Part shown: positions 1-6,128 of the stretch, piece after piece
Position numbering within the stretch: position 1 is the stretch's first letter
How the letters are laid out: every line of letters begins with the position of its first letter
Assembly (NCBI GenBank): GCA_023253905.1
Contig: JALREG010000374.1
Span: 1-6,674, forward strand
Direction of reading: 5' to 3'
Origin: Burkholderiaceae bacterium
GTDB taxonomy: Bacteria; Pseudomonadota; Gammaproteobacteria; Burkholderiales; Burkholderiaceae
Length of the DNA stretch: 6,674 bases
The notes under the pieces: generated by a model
Database searches by the model: none
Seen by the model: the letters and a program-made list of their open reading frames with translations, nothing else
What the model was told of the DNA's origin: nothing
Made by a program: the position numbers and the translations under genes

Positions 1-1166
1 AAAGTCGCGAGGGCCGGGAGAGTCGCGAAGGCCGCGAGAATCGCGAAGGCCGGGAAAGCCGCGACGGTCGCGAGAACCGCGAGGGCCGCGACAACCGCGA
101 AGGTCGTGAAAATCGAGAGGGTCGTGAAAGCCGCGATAACCGTGATGGGCGTGACCGCCGTGATGGCCGCGAGTCCCGCGAAGGCCGGGATCGCCGCGAA
201 CCGCGTGAAGGACAGGAATCGCGCGACGGACAGGATACGCGTGAACCACGCCGCGACCGCCAGGCGCCACGCCCCACCGCAGATCAAGCAGCGATGGCAA
301 GCGGAATTCAGCCTCAGCCCGACGCAAGTCTCGGGCAGACCGCCGCGCCGGGTGCCAACGGCGTCGTTGCGCCGCAGCTTGCCCAGGGCAGCGTTCCAGC
401 GGATCTGCAACAGTCGGTCGATGAACAGGGCGACGGTGAATCGCGTCGTCGGGGGCGACGTCGTCGTGGGGGTCGCCGCGAACGTGGTGAGGGCGTCGAT
501 GCAATCACCCAAGCCGATGGCTCGCCCGTGGATGTTGTCGGATCCACCGGCGCCGCGAATGAACCGCAGGCCGCCAGCACTACGCGGTCGGCTGGCGACT
601 CATCCTCGGTGCCCGCCGCAGGGGCCGCTCTGCAGCCCGCTTCATCCACGAGTGCAACGCCCGCTGCACCCAGTGCTGTCACAGCCGCACTGCCCGCTGC
701 TCAACCCGGTCCGGTGCAATCGGCAGTCAGCGCAGCCGCGTCGGTCGCAGCACCGGTATCCCAGAGCGCCCCATCGCCTGTCACAGCCGCAGCACCCGCA
801 ATGGACACCGTCGCGCCGCCACCGGTCCCCGAGGCTGGCACGGTGGCTCCGGTCGTCGCTGCGGCATCAGCGCCACCGGTCAGCGTACAGACTGCTGACC
901 CGGGGCCACAGGCCGCGACCGCCAGTGCCCCCGCTCCCGAGGCGGCTGCGCCGGGGCAAGCCCCTGCACCCCAGCCGGCGGCGCCTGCACGCGAAGACCT
1001 CGAGGCCATCGTGAATCGAGCCGGCCTTCAGTGGGTGGAGACCGCGCCCGGTACCGCGCAGCCCGAACCGGTCGCCGAGGCCGTGACGCCGCGCCCTGTG
1101 CGGAAGCGCGCGCCGCGACGCGAGGTGGCCAGTGAGCCTTTGCAGCAGGTTGAAACGCGTCAGTGA
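1..1166 (+). CDS. rne: Ribonuclease E, C-terminal scaffold region (5' part outside window)
   Basis: The reading frame is open from the left edge (first full codon at base 3) to TGA at 1164-1166, giving about 387 residues with no start, so this is the 3' end of a longer gene. In order it shows an Arg-Glu/Asp-X tripeptide tract (6-248), an Arg-rich patch (441-494, SRRRGRRRRGG...), a long Ala/Pro/Val-rich linker (about 500-990), and a short non-repetitive end: EDLEAIVNRAGLQWVET (993-1043) and the terminus PLQQVETRQ. The catalytic S1/RNase E/G domain is not visible. Betaproteobacterial RNase E proteins, as I recall them, have such a disordered basic tail, a GLxWVET-like segment and a VETR-like end, and lie just upstream of moaA. 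RNase E is the main endonuclease of mRNA decay and rRNA processing; its tail binds RNA and degradosome partners. The identity is inferred from tail style plus synteny, since a disordered tail alone is weak evidence. Confidence 0.78.
   Translation, partial: SREGRESREGRENREGRESRDGRENREGRDNREGRENREGRESRDNRDGRDRRDGRESREGRDRREPREGQESRDGQDTREPRRDRQAPRPTADQAAMASGIQPQPDASLGQTAAPGANGVVAPQLAQGSVPADLQQSVDEQGDGESRRRGRRRRGGRRERGEGVDAITQADGSPVDVVGSTGAANEPQAASTTRSAGDSSSVPAAGAALQPASSTSATPAAPSAVTAALPAAQPGPVQSAVSAAASVAAPVSQSAPSPVTAAAPAMDTVAPPPVPEAGTVAPVVAAASAPPVSVQTADPGPQAATASAPAPEAAAPGQAPAPQPAAPAREDLEAIVNRAGLQWVETAPGTAQPEPVAEAVTPRPVRKRAPRREVASEPLQQVETRQ
6..248 (+). repeat. Tandem 9-bp (18-bp higher order) repeat encoding (R-E/D-X)n
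   Basis: Read in the rne frame, 27 consecutive tripeptides follow the pattern R-[E/D]-[G/S/N], degrading towards the 3' end, where two units start with Q and some end in R, P or T. In the 5' half G usually alternates with S or N, giving a six-residue (18-bp) period such as REGRES or REGREN. At DNA level the units resemble CGCGAAGGC and CGCGAGAAT, with synonymous changes between copies. The product is a strictly alternating plus/minus charge tract, expected to be disordered or a single charged helix. The tract begins at or before the left edge, so its full length is unknown. Confidence 0.9.
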
Positions 1167-1171
1167 TTCCT

Positions 1172-1215
1172 GCGGGCGCGTACAGGGCATGCGTGCGCCC
1201 TGTACGTGCGCCCGC
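1172..1215 (+). terminator. Strong bulged hairpin between rne and moaA; possible terminator or processing site
   Basis: GCGGGCGC (1172-1179) pairs with GCGCCCGC (1208-1215), and GTACAGGGC (1180-1188) pairs with GCCCTGTAC (1197-1205). This makes a 17-bp stem with one 2-nt bulge (GT, 1206-1207) and an 8-nt loop. It starts 5 nt after the rne stop and ends 29 nt before the moaA start. There is no T-run after it on either strand, so it is not a classical intrinsic terminator. It may mark the 3' end of the rne transcript, a processing site, or a structure in the moaA leader. The structure is clear; the role is not. Confidence 0.5.
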
Positions 1216-1244
1216 TACCATCGGACATCAACGGACCTGTACCG

Positions 1245-2348
1245 ATGACCGAACGAATCATTCCGATCGCCGAGGCGCGCTACCCGACACGCGCGCCCGT
1301 CATTCCTGACAACGCCCCGCCCGTCAGCGGATTGTTATCCGACCAGCGCGGACGGCGCTTGCATGACCTGCGGCTGTCGGTGACTGACCGGTGTAACTTT
1401 CGTTGCACCTACTGCATGCCGAAGTCTGTCTTCGGCACCGATTACCAGTTCCTGCCCCAATCTTCGCTGCTGAGCTTTGAAGAACTCACCCGGATCGCGC
1501 GATTATTCGTCGCCCATGGCGTTGAAAAAATCCGCTTGACCGGGGGCGAACCGCTCCTTCGACGCGGCATTGAAAACCTGATCGAAATGTTGGCTCAACT
1601 GCGTACGCCCACCGGCGCGCCGGTTGACCTGACGCTCACGACCAACGCCACGCTCCTTGCGCGTAAAGCGAAATCACTCCGAGCTGCCGGACTGGAGCGT
1701 GTCACGGTCAGCCTGGATGCCATCGATGACGCGGTTTTCCGGAGAATGAATGACGTTGACTTTCCGGTGTCCGATGTACTCACGGGCATCGACGCGGCAG
1801 CAGCCGCCGGGCTTACGCCCATCAAGGTGAACATGGTGGTCCGTCGCGGCGTCAACGACAGCGAAATCCTGCCCATGGCCCGGCATTTTCGCGGCTCCGG
1901 ACATATTCTTCGCTTCATCGAATTCATGGATGTCGGCGCCTCAAATGGCTGGCGCATGGATGAGGTGGTGCCGTCGGGCGACGTCATCGCCCGCATCAGC
2001 GAAACGTTTCCCCTGGTGCCCGTTGATCCCAACTACAGCGGCGAGGTTGCCGAGCGCTGGCGGTATGTTGACGGGGCAGGTGAGGTCGGGGTGATTTCAT
2101 CGGTCACTCGACCCTTCTGTGCGGAGTGCACGCGTGCGCGGGTTTCCACTGAAGGCCGGTTGTACACCTGTCTGTTCGCTACCGAGGGACATGATTTACG
2201 CACCCTGCTTCGTGGCAACTACGGCGACGAGCAGATTAGCGCTGCGATCGCGCACCTCTGGAATCTGCGCGACGACCGCTACTCCGAAATCAGATCTGAC
2301 GAGACAGCCGGGTTACGCCGCATCGAGATGTCCTACATCGGCGGCTGA
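1245..2348 (+). CDS. moaA: GTP 3',8-cyclase MoaA (molybdenum cofactor biosynthesis)
   Basis: This 367-residue radical SAM enzyme catalyses the first step of molybdenum cofactor synthesis, turning GTP into 3',8-cyclo-7,8-dihydro-GTP, which MoaC makes into cPMP. The N-terminal 4Fe-4S motif is CNFRCTYC (Cys50, Cys54, Cys57), followed by the GGEP motif (100-103). The second cluster site is FCAECTRAR (Cys292, Cys295) with Cys309 in TCLF. The protein ends in the Gly-Gly (366-367) needed for activity in this family. It is longer than E. coli MoaA (about 329 residues) because of an N-terminal extension of roughly 30 residues before the core. The ATG at 1245 is chosen; an in-frame GTG at 1206 lies inside the hairpin and is unlikely. 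The ribosome site is weak (ACGGAC near 1231). It is the first gene of a moaA-mobA-moeA operon; no clear promoter is seen in 1167-1244. Confidence 0.96.
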   Translation: MTERIIPIAEARYPTRAPVIPDNAPPVSGLLSDQRGRRLHDLRLSVTDRCNFRCTYCMPKSVFGTDYQFLPQSSLLSFEELTRIARLFVAHGVEKIRLTGGEPLLRRGIENLIEMLAQLRTPTGAPVDLTLTTNATLLARKAKSLRAAGLERVTVSLDAIDDAVFRRMNDVDFPVSDVLTGIDAAAAAGLTPIKVNMVVRRGVNDSEILPMARHFRGSGHILRFIEFMDVGASNGWRMDEVVPSGDVIARISETFPLVPVDPNYSGEVAERWRYVDGAGEVGVISSVTRPFCAECTRARVSTEGRLYTCLFATEGHDLRTLLRGNYGDEQISAAIAHLWNLRDDRYSEIRSDETAGLRRIEMSYIGG

Positions 2349-2968
2349 TGATGGCGCGCGTGTCAGCTGCGCCGGCTGCTGCAGAGGTGACAGGTGTCGT
2401 GCTCGCCGGCGGTCTTGGACGCCGAATGAGCACCGACGGCCACGGCACCAACAAGGCAATGACAGCGTTTCGCGGCCGTCCTTTGATCGAGCATGTGATC
2501 GATCGGATTCGGCCGCAGGTTGCCTCTCTGATCATCAATGCAGATCCCGACGATCCCAGCTGGCGATCCTTGTCGCTGCGCGTCATCGCCGACCGCATTC
2601 CAGATCGACCCGGACCGCTTGCCGGCGTACACGCCGCGCTGATGGCGATCCAGACCCCGTGGCTTGTTTGCGTCCCCTGCGACACGCCGCTTCTACCGGC
2701 TGATCTGGTGAGCCGGCTCACGCAGGCGCAGGCGCACGCCGAGGCTGATCGGGTGTCGGTTCGATGCGGGACGCAGGCGCATCCTGTGATCGCGCTGCTT
2801 CACCAATCCCTCGCGGGCGAACTCGCGCAGTACCTCACCGCTGGTGGTCGGCGAATCGAGACGTGGTTGTCGCAAGGCCGCTGGGTGGAGGCCCACTTCG
2901 ATGATGAACAGGCCTTCGTCAATCTCAATACCGCCGACGAGCTGCGCCGACTGGAGAGCACCCCATGA
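2348..2968 (+). CDS. mobA: Molybdenum cofactor guanylyltransferase MobA
   Basis: This 206-residue cytoplasmic nucleotidyltransferase transfers GMP from GTP to Mo-molybdopterin, giving the guanine dinucleotide cofactor. Visible motifs are LAGGLGRRM (19-27) with the nucleotide-binding Lys at K36, Asp82 in VIAD, PGPLAGV (88-94), CDTP (111-114, where Asp112 matches the metal-binding Asp of E. coli MobA), HPVIAL (145-150) and FVNLNTADEL (190-199). The loop before K36 reads STDGHGTNK, about four residues longer than E. coli GGVDK, with Asn where Asp is usual. The ATG at 2348 shares its A with the moaA TGA (2346-2348), which suggests translational coupling; a second ATG at 2351 is also possible. Its stop overlaps the moeA start by 4 bp. 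Length is close to the E. coli protein (194 residues). Confidence 0.94.
   Translation: MMARVSAAPAAAEVTGVVLAGGLGRRMSTDGHGTNKAMTAFRGRPLIEHVIDRIRPQVASLIINADPDDPSWRSLSLRVIADRIPDRPGPLAGVHAALMAIQTPWLVCVPCDTPLLPADLVSRLTQAQAHAEADRVSVRCGTQAHPVIALLHQSLAGELAQYLTAGGRRIETWLSQGRWVEAHFDDEQAFVNLNTADELRRLESTP
2953..2958 (+). promoter_or_regulatory. moeA ribosome binding site within the end of mobA
   Basis: GGAGAG lies 6 nt upstream of the moeA ATG at 2965, inside the last codons of mobA. It supports that start and means moeA can initiate independently of coupling to mobA. Confidence 0.7.
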
Positions 2969-4245
2969 CAGATAGAGGCTCGCTGACCGGCCAGCCAACG
3001 GCCACCCCGTCACCGCCCCCGTTTGATCCGGATGCACTCGCGCTCGACGAGGCGATTCGACGAATCAGCGAGCAGGTCGTCCCCATCCGCGACATCGAAT
3101 CGGTCGCCCTCGCCCAGGCCGACGGACGCATTCTTGCGAACGATCTGTCGTCCACACTCGATGTGCCGGCGCATGACAATGCAGCCATGGACGGCTACTC
3201 ATTCGCCGCAGCCGATTTGTCAGCGCAGGGCGACACCGTGTTGCAGGTGATCGGTAACGCACTTGCAGGACGGGCGTTTCCTGACCTGCCCGGCGCCGGT
3301 CAGTCAGTTCGGATCATGACAGGTGCCGTCATGCCAACCGGTCACGACACCGTCGTGCCGCAAGAATTCGTAACGGTGGAGAGCGGCCAGGTTCGCATTC
3401 CGCCCGGTCAGGAGCGCGGTCAGAACCTGCGACTGCGTGGCGAAGATCTGCGTTGCGGCGAACCGGCTCTCTCTGCCGGGCAGCGCCTGGGCGCTGCCGA
3501 ATGCGGCCTCATTGCCTCCCTCGGCATTGCCGAGATTCAGGTGATGCGAAGGCTCCGCGTCGCAATCCTGTCGACAGGCGATGAGCTCTGTGCGCCCGGC
3601 ACGCCGCTCGCCGAAGGCATGATCTACGATAGCAATCGCAGCACGCTTCGCGCACTTCTGAACCGGATGGGCGTGGAACTGATCGACCTGGGAATCATCC
3701 AGGACAACCCGGTCGCGCTAGAACGCGCCATTTCCGAGGCCAGCAAGCGCGCGGATGCGATCATTTCGTCGGCAGGCGTATCGGTTGGTGAGGCTGATCA
3801 CACCCGTTCGATCATGCAAAAGCTCGGACAGGTTGGCTTCTGGAAAATCGCCATGCGTCCCGGCAGGCCCCTCGCCTTCGGCCGCGTCGGGAGGGCGCTT
3901 TATTTCGGACTGCCCGGTAATCCGGTGGCCGTCATGATCACCTTCCTTTTCATGGTGAGAGATGCGCTCACTCGCCTGGGTGGAGGGCGGGTCGAGCCCA
4001 CTCCCCTCCTCAGGGCGCGTACGCTCACCCCGATCCGTAAGCGGGTAGGCCGGACCGAATATCAGCGCGCCATGCTTTCTACTGACACCGACGGCACGCC
4101 ACGGGTCACCCTCATGGCCAATCAGGGCTCCGCGGTACTGAGCTCCATGTCGCGCGCCGACTGCCTGGTGGTGCTGGAGCACTCAAGCGCGAGCATTCCT
4201 GCGGGCGGCTGGGTGAACTGCATCCCCATGCGGATGCTGGGGTAA
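2965..4245 (+). CDS. moeA: Molybdopterin molybdenumtransferase MoeA
   Basis: This 426-residue protein inserts molybdate into adenylylated molybdopterin to form Mo-molybdopterin. Family motifs appear in the usual order: DVPAHDNAAMDGY (66-78, conserved Asp76), IMTGAVMP (117-124), LRGED (157-161, conserved Asp161), the MoCF-domain STGDEL (203-208), SAGVSVGEADHT (269-280), RPGRPLAFG (298-306) and GLPGNPV (315-321), then the C-terminal beta-barrel domain IV starting near EYQR (365-368). The start ATG overlaps the mobA TGA (ATGA, 2965-2968) and has a good ribosome site 6 nt upstream. Oddities are small: a Pro-rich N-terminal extension of about 15-20 residues, and Ala270 where the glycine pair of the SGGVSVG motif is typical. 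It is the last gene of the Moco operon; the inverted repeats downstream may end the transcript. Confidence 0.96.
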   Translation: MTDRGSLTGQPTATPSPPPFDPDALALDEAIRRISEQVVPIRDIESVALAQADGRILANDLSSTLDVPAHDNAAMDGYSFAAADLSAQGDTVLQVIGNALAGRAFPDLPGAGQSVRIMTGAVMPTGHDTVVPQEFVTVESGQVRIPPGQERGQNLRLRGEDLRCGEPALSAGQRLGAAECGLIASLGIAEIQVMRRLRVAILSTGDELCAPGTPLAEGMIYDSNRSTLRALLNRMGVELIDLGIIQDNPVALERAISEASKRADAIISSAGVSVGEADHTRSIMQKLGQVGFWKIAMRPGRPLAFGRVGRALYFGLPGNPVAVMITFLFMVRDALTRLGGGRVEPTPLLRARTLTPIRKRVGRTEYQRAMLSTDTDGTPRVTLMANQGSAVLSSMSRADCLVVLEHSSASIPAGGWVNCIPMRMLG

Positions 4246-4257
4246 CACAGCCTCTTG

Positions 4258-4289
4258 CAAGCGCCCCCTGGCGCTTGGCCCTAGGCCAA
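4258..4289 (+). terminator. Overlapping inverted repeats after moeA, possible terminator
   Basis: CAAGCGCC (4258-4265) pairs with GGCGCTTG (4270-4277) across a CCCT loop. Starting within that right arm, TTGGCC (4275-4280) pairs with GGCCAA (4284-4289) across CTA. The stems share TTG, so they compete in part. They begin 12 nt after the moeA stop, a normal place for a terminator, but no T-run follows, so Rho-independent action is uncertain. Confidence 0.45.
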
Positions 4290-4292
4290 ACG

Positions 4293-4315
4293 TGCCAGGC
4301 AGCGCCATGCCAGGC
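4293..4315 (+). repeat. Short direct repeat TGCCAGGC x2 upstream of the HTH gene
   Basis: TGCCAGGC occurs at 4293-4300 and 4308-4315, with starts 15 bp apart. It lies in the 150-bp gap between moeA and the helix-turn-helix gene, about 80-100 bp before that gene's start. It could be an operator half-site pair or chance in GC-rich DNA; nothing ties it to a regulator. Confidence 0.25.
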
Positions 4316-4381
4316 CCGTAAGCTGAACCGTTTTGTGCGTATCCGCGCCAGTACTGCGACCGCGCGCGATTCGCCGTCAAC

Positions 4382-4388
4382 GGGAGAG
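4382..4388 (+). promoter_or_regulatory. Ribosome binding site deciding the start of the HTH gene
   Basis: GGGAGAG precedes the ATG at 4396 with 7 nt between. The in-frame GTG at 4333 has no comparable site and would add only Arg-rich, non-family sequence, so the ATG at 4396 is preferred. Confidence 0.7.
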
Positions 4389-4395
4389 CCCTGTC

Positions 4396-5286
4396 ATGAC
4401 CCCACGAGAAGCGCTGGTTGAATCACTCAAACGCCGGCTCCGTGCAAGAGGCATCAGCTACGCCAAGCTCGCCGCGCTCATTCCCTGCTCCGAGGCCTCG
4501 GTCAAGCGAATGTTCGCAGGGCGAAACTTTGACCTTCGCCGCCTCGATCGGCTTTTGGAACTGCTCGACGATGACCTGCCAGACCTGGTCCGGGACGCTG
4601 GCATGTCACGCGCCGAACTCCAGTCGCTCACCCATGAACAAGAGGCCGCGATCGTGGCTGATCCGGTACTGTTTACGGTGGCGGTTTGCGCGCTCCACCA
4701 GCTCGAACTGGAACAAATCACCAGCATCTACCGCATCGGTCCGCCAGCGGCGGTTCGCGCATTGCTGCAACTTGACCGGATGGGCTTCCTTACCCTCCAC
4801 CCGAACAACCACTACCGGCTACGCCTCTGCAGAACCTTCCGGTGGCTGAGAGACGGCCCGATCGTCCGACATTTCCGAGCCCACGCCGATGACTTTCTCG
4901 ACCACCGGTTCGACGGCCCGGGCGAATGCATTGGCGTGATCAATGTTCGCCTGAGCAACGAGCGCAGGCTTGCGCTCATGCGGCGGGTGGAAGAACTCAC
5001 GCGCGAGTATTCAGACTCGCACGAGGTCGACTCAGCGCTACCGTTGGTAAGAAGACACCCCATGAGTCTTCTCGTGGCGGTACGCACCTGGGAGCCCGGC
5101 TTCATGCGCAGCCTGCGTCGGCTCGACAACCAGGCACTTGCCGCCTGGCTTCGCAGAGATGAACTCAAGCCCAGCGCGCAGGCAGGCCGCCCTCGCGGAA
5201 CGTCGCCCCAACGCTCGGGGCGACCCACCCGCGGAAACTCAGCGCTTGTGGGAGAGCTTGCCGGGGAGGCTCGCGTAGAACGCTGA
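4396..5286 (+). CDS. XRE-like helix-turn-helix transcriptional regulator
   Basis: The 296-residue product has an N-terminal Cro/C1-type helix-turn-helix (about 7-55; [21 protein letters not shown] at 20-40 covers the core), then a region that looks like a second winged-helix unit (about 100-145; [25 protein letters not shown]) and a helical, charged C-terminal half including [11 protein letters not shown] and FDGPGE. I recognise this as a regulator type common in beta- and gammaproteobacteria, usually ending soon after a LLLAxRxWE-like motif; here that motif is [11 protein letters not shown] (224-234). No target or ligand can be read from the sequence. The last 40 or so residues (about 255-296) are low-complexity, rich in Arg, Gly, Ser and Pro, and overlap both a hairpin and the 3' end of the convergent cytochrome gene, so they look like a read-through extension. 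It stands alone on this strand, separated from moeA by 150 bp, and need not regulate the Moco genes. Confidence 0.82.
   Translation: MTPREALVESLKRRLRARGISYAKLAALIPCSEASVKRMFAGRNFDLRRLDRLLELLDDDLPDLVRDAGMSRAELQSLTHEQEAAIVADPVLFTVAVCALHQLELEQITSIYRIGPPAAVRALLQLDRMGFLTLHPNNHYRLRLCRTFRWLRDGPIVRHFRAHADDFLDHRFDGPGECIGVINVRLSNERRLALMRRVEELTREYSDSHEVDSALPLVRRHPMSLLVAVRTWEPGFMRSLRRLDNQALAAWLRRDELKPSAQAGRPRGTSPQRSGRPTRGNSALVGELAGEARVER
5202..5224 (-). terminator. Hairpin, likely terminator of the cytochrome c genes
   Basis: GTCGCCCC (5202-5209) and GGGGCGAC (5217-5224) form a perfect 8-bp stem with a 7-nt loop. On the minus strand it lies 14 nt after the stop of the cytochrome gene (5239) and is followed by GTTCC, a poor T-tract. 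It is also inside the C-terminal codons of the plus-strand HTH gene, so the same DNA does both jobs. Being symmetric, it could act on either strand. Confidence 0.45.
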
Positions 5287-5577
5287 CAGGTTGTCGATGT
5301 CGGCCCGCGACAGTGCCTTGGCCTGCGCCGACATGATCGCGTTCTTGCGCTGATCGCTCTTGTAGTCCAGCAGTGCGCGCACCAGATAATCGGCGTGCTG
5401 CCCGGCCAGTTTGGGATACGCGGGATCAATCGGCGTATTGCCGTCTTTACCGTGGCAGGCGGCGCAGACCTGATCGGCCTTTTCACGCCCCTTTGCAATA
5501 TCACCGGCCGCTGCCGAACCCACTCCAATGACAGCCAGCGAGGCGACGACCAGCCATTTGCCTGGCATCAATCGCAT
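5239..5577 (-). CDS. Exported monoheme class I cytochrome c
   Basis: This 112-residue protein starts with a signal peptide (MRLMPGKW then [12 protein letters not shown], likely cleavage after SAAA at 24), so it should be a small periplasmic electron carrier. The heme c attachment motif is CAACH (38-42), and Met82 in [10 protein letters not shown] is the likely axial ligand. The [19 protein letters not shown] segment (55-73) is typical of the c4/c553-like class I group. The ATG at 5577 is chosen because AGGAGA lies 6 nt upstream; an in-frame ATG at 5634 directly abuts the upstream gene's stop but would place 19 Arg-rich residues before the signal peptide. It is the second gene of a two-gene unit with the cytochrome at 5635-5961. 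Its final 48 bp overlap the convergent HTH gene. The redox partner cannot be told from sequence. Confidence 0.92.
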   Translation of the reverse strand: MRLMPGKWLVVASLAVIGVGSAAAGDIAKGREKADQVCAACHGKDGNTPIDPAYPKLAGQHADYLVRALLDYKSDQRKNAIMSAQAKALSRADIDNLSAFYASLPGKLSHKR

Positions 5578-5583
5578 GATGTT

Positions 5584-5589
5584 TCTCCT
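5584..5589 (-). promoter_or_regulatory. Ribosome binding site of the downstream cytochrome
   Basis: On the minus strand AGGAGA stands 6 nt before the ATG at 5577-5575. It is the strongest Shine-Dalgarno match seen in the window and decides the start against the longer ATG at 5634. Confidence 0.8.
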
Positions 5590-5634
5590 GATTCGAGGGC
5601 GAAAAGCACGGGCAGCAGGGCGCGCCCGCGACAT

Positions 5635-5961
5635 TCACCGGGAAGCGTAGTAAGCGGCCAGATCGGCGATGTCTTGATCGGAGAGGCTTCCGGCGATCCC
5701 TCGCATGGTGGGATGACTACGATCCCCCTTCCGATACTGCTCCAGCGCCGCAGCAAGATAGGCCGCGGTCTGACCCGAGATCATCGGGACGCTGTAAACA
5801 ATGGGAAACGAGGCCTTGTAGCCTGGTATCGCGTGGCAACCGATGCACATTGAGACCTTGGTGGCCCCCGCGGCGGCATCACCTTTCGGCGCCGAGCCTT
5901 GCGCATAGCCCGCTAGTGGCAGCGCCAGCAGCGCAGCCGAAATCAGTGCGTGTTTGATCAT
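5635..5961 (-). CDS. Exported monoheme class I cytochrome c
   Basis: This 108-residue protein has a signal peptide (MIKHALISAALLALPLAGYA, likely cleavage after Ala20), one heme c motif CIGCH (39-43) and a probable axial Met86 in HPTMRGIAG. The C-terminal helix DQDIADLAAYYAS (95-107) is typical of class I cytochromes of the c553/c4 type. It shares heme-motif spacing and the closing LxxxYxS helix with its downstream neighbour, so the pair may be an old duplication, but the segment after the heme (KASFPIVYSVPMISGQTAAY) differs. The start ATG at 5961 is chosen because it begins the signal peptide; the ribosome site (AGGG) is only about 3 nt away, and a longer in-frame ATG at 6078 gives implausible N-terminal sequence. 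It is the promoter-proximal gene of the minus-strand pair. Confidence 0.9.
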   Translation of the reverse strand: MIKHALISAALLALPLAGYAQGSAPKGDAAAGATKVSMCIGCHAIPGYKASFPIVYSVPMISGQTAAYLAAALEQYRKGDRSHPTMRGIAGSLSDQDIADLAAYYASR

Positions 5962-6037
5962 GATCCCTGACGGTATTTTAAGTTCGTCCGGCCTGCCCTG
6001 ACAGGCTGCCGGCGCCTCCGGTTTCTGCGGCCCGCGC

Positions 6038-6066
6038 ATTCTAGCCGAGCGCTGTGGCCGAGCCAA
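6038..6066 (-). promoter_or_regulatory. Candidate sigma70 promoter for the cytochrome pair
   Basis: On the minus strand TTGGCT (6066-6061) and TAGAAT (6043-6038) are separated by 17 bp, matching the sigma70 pattern at 4 of 6 and 5 of 6 positions. A start near 6031 would give a leader of about 70 nt before the ATG at 5961. A weaker alternative (CTGTCA at 6004-5999, 18 bp, TAAAAT at 5980-5975) would leave almost no leader. Confidence 0.5.
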
Positions 6067-6067
6067 G

Positions 6068-6098
6068 TTCCAACTCACGCCGGGCGGGCGCTTATACT
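6068..6098 (+). promoter_or_regulatory. Candidate promoter for the MoxR gene
   Basis: TATACT (6093-6098) is a good -10 box, about 30 bp before the ATG at 6129. The best -35 candidate, TTCCAA at 6068-6073, is weak with a 19-bp spacer. It lies back to back with the cytochrome promoter, with only one base between the two proposed -35 boxes. Confidence 0.45.
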
Positions 6099-6128
6099 GC
6101 CACTTTTGATCCTTTACGGACTCCCCCC

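Noticed and set aside
6..248. Possible CRISPR array or mobile-element repeat
   Set aside because: The period is 9/18 bp with no spacers, and it keeps a single open frame encoding tripeptides, so it is a coding repeat.
106..1014. A 302-codon plus-strand frame overlapping rne, rich in Arg, Pro and His
   Set aside because: It is an out-of-frame shadow of GC-rich repetitive coding DNA: no domain, no convincing ribosome site, and the rne frame has a recognisable C-terminal segment.
314..1221. Several minus-strand frames of about 100-120 codons opposite the rne tail
   Set aside because: Low-complexity Ala/Gly/Arg compositions expected from antisense reading of Ala/Pro-rich GC-rich codons; no motif or start signal.
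1206..1244. Upstream GTG start for moaA
   Set aside because: It lies in the hairpin's bulge and descending arm, lacks a ribosome site and adds non-family residues; the ATG at 1245 fits better.
4812..5528. A 238-codon minus-strand frame overlapping the HTH and cytochrome genes
   Set aside because: Both genes beneath it have clear domain motifs in their own frames; this frame is Arg/Ser-rich without any recognisable feature.
5610..5628. GC-rich palindrome (GGGCGCGCCC and flanks) between the two cytochrome genes
   Set aside because: Short, self-overlapping and not followed by a T-run; likely chance in GC-rich DNA, and the genes probably share a transcript.
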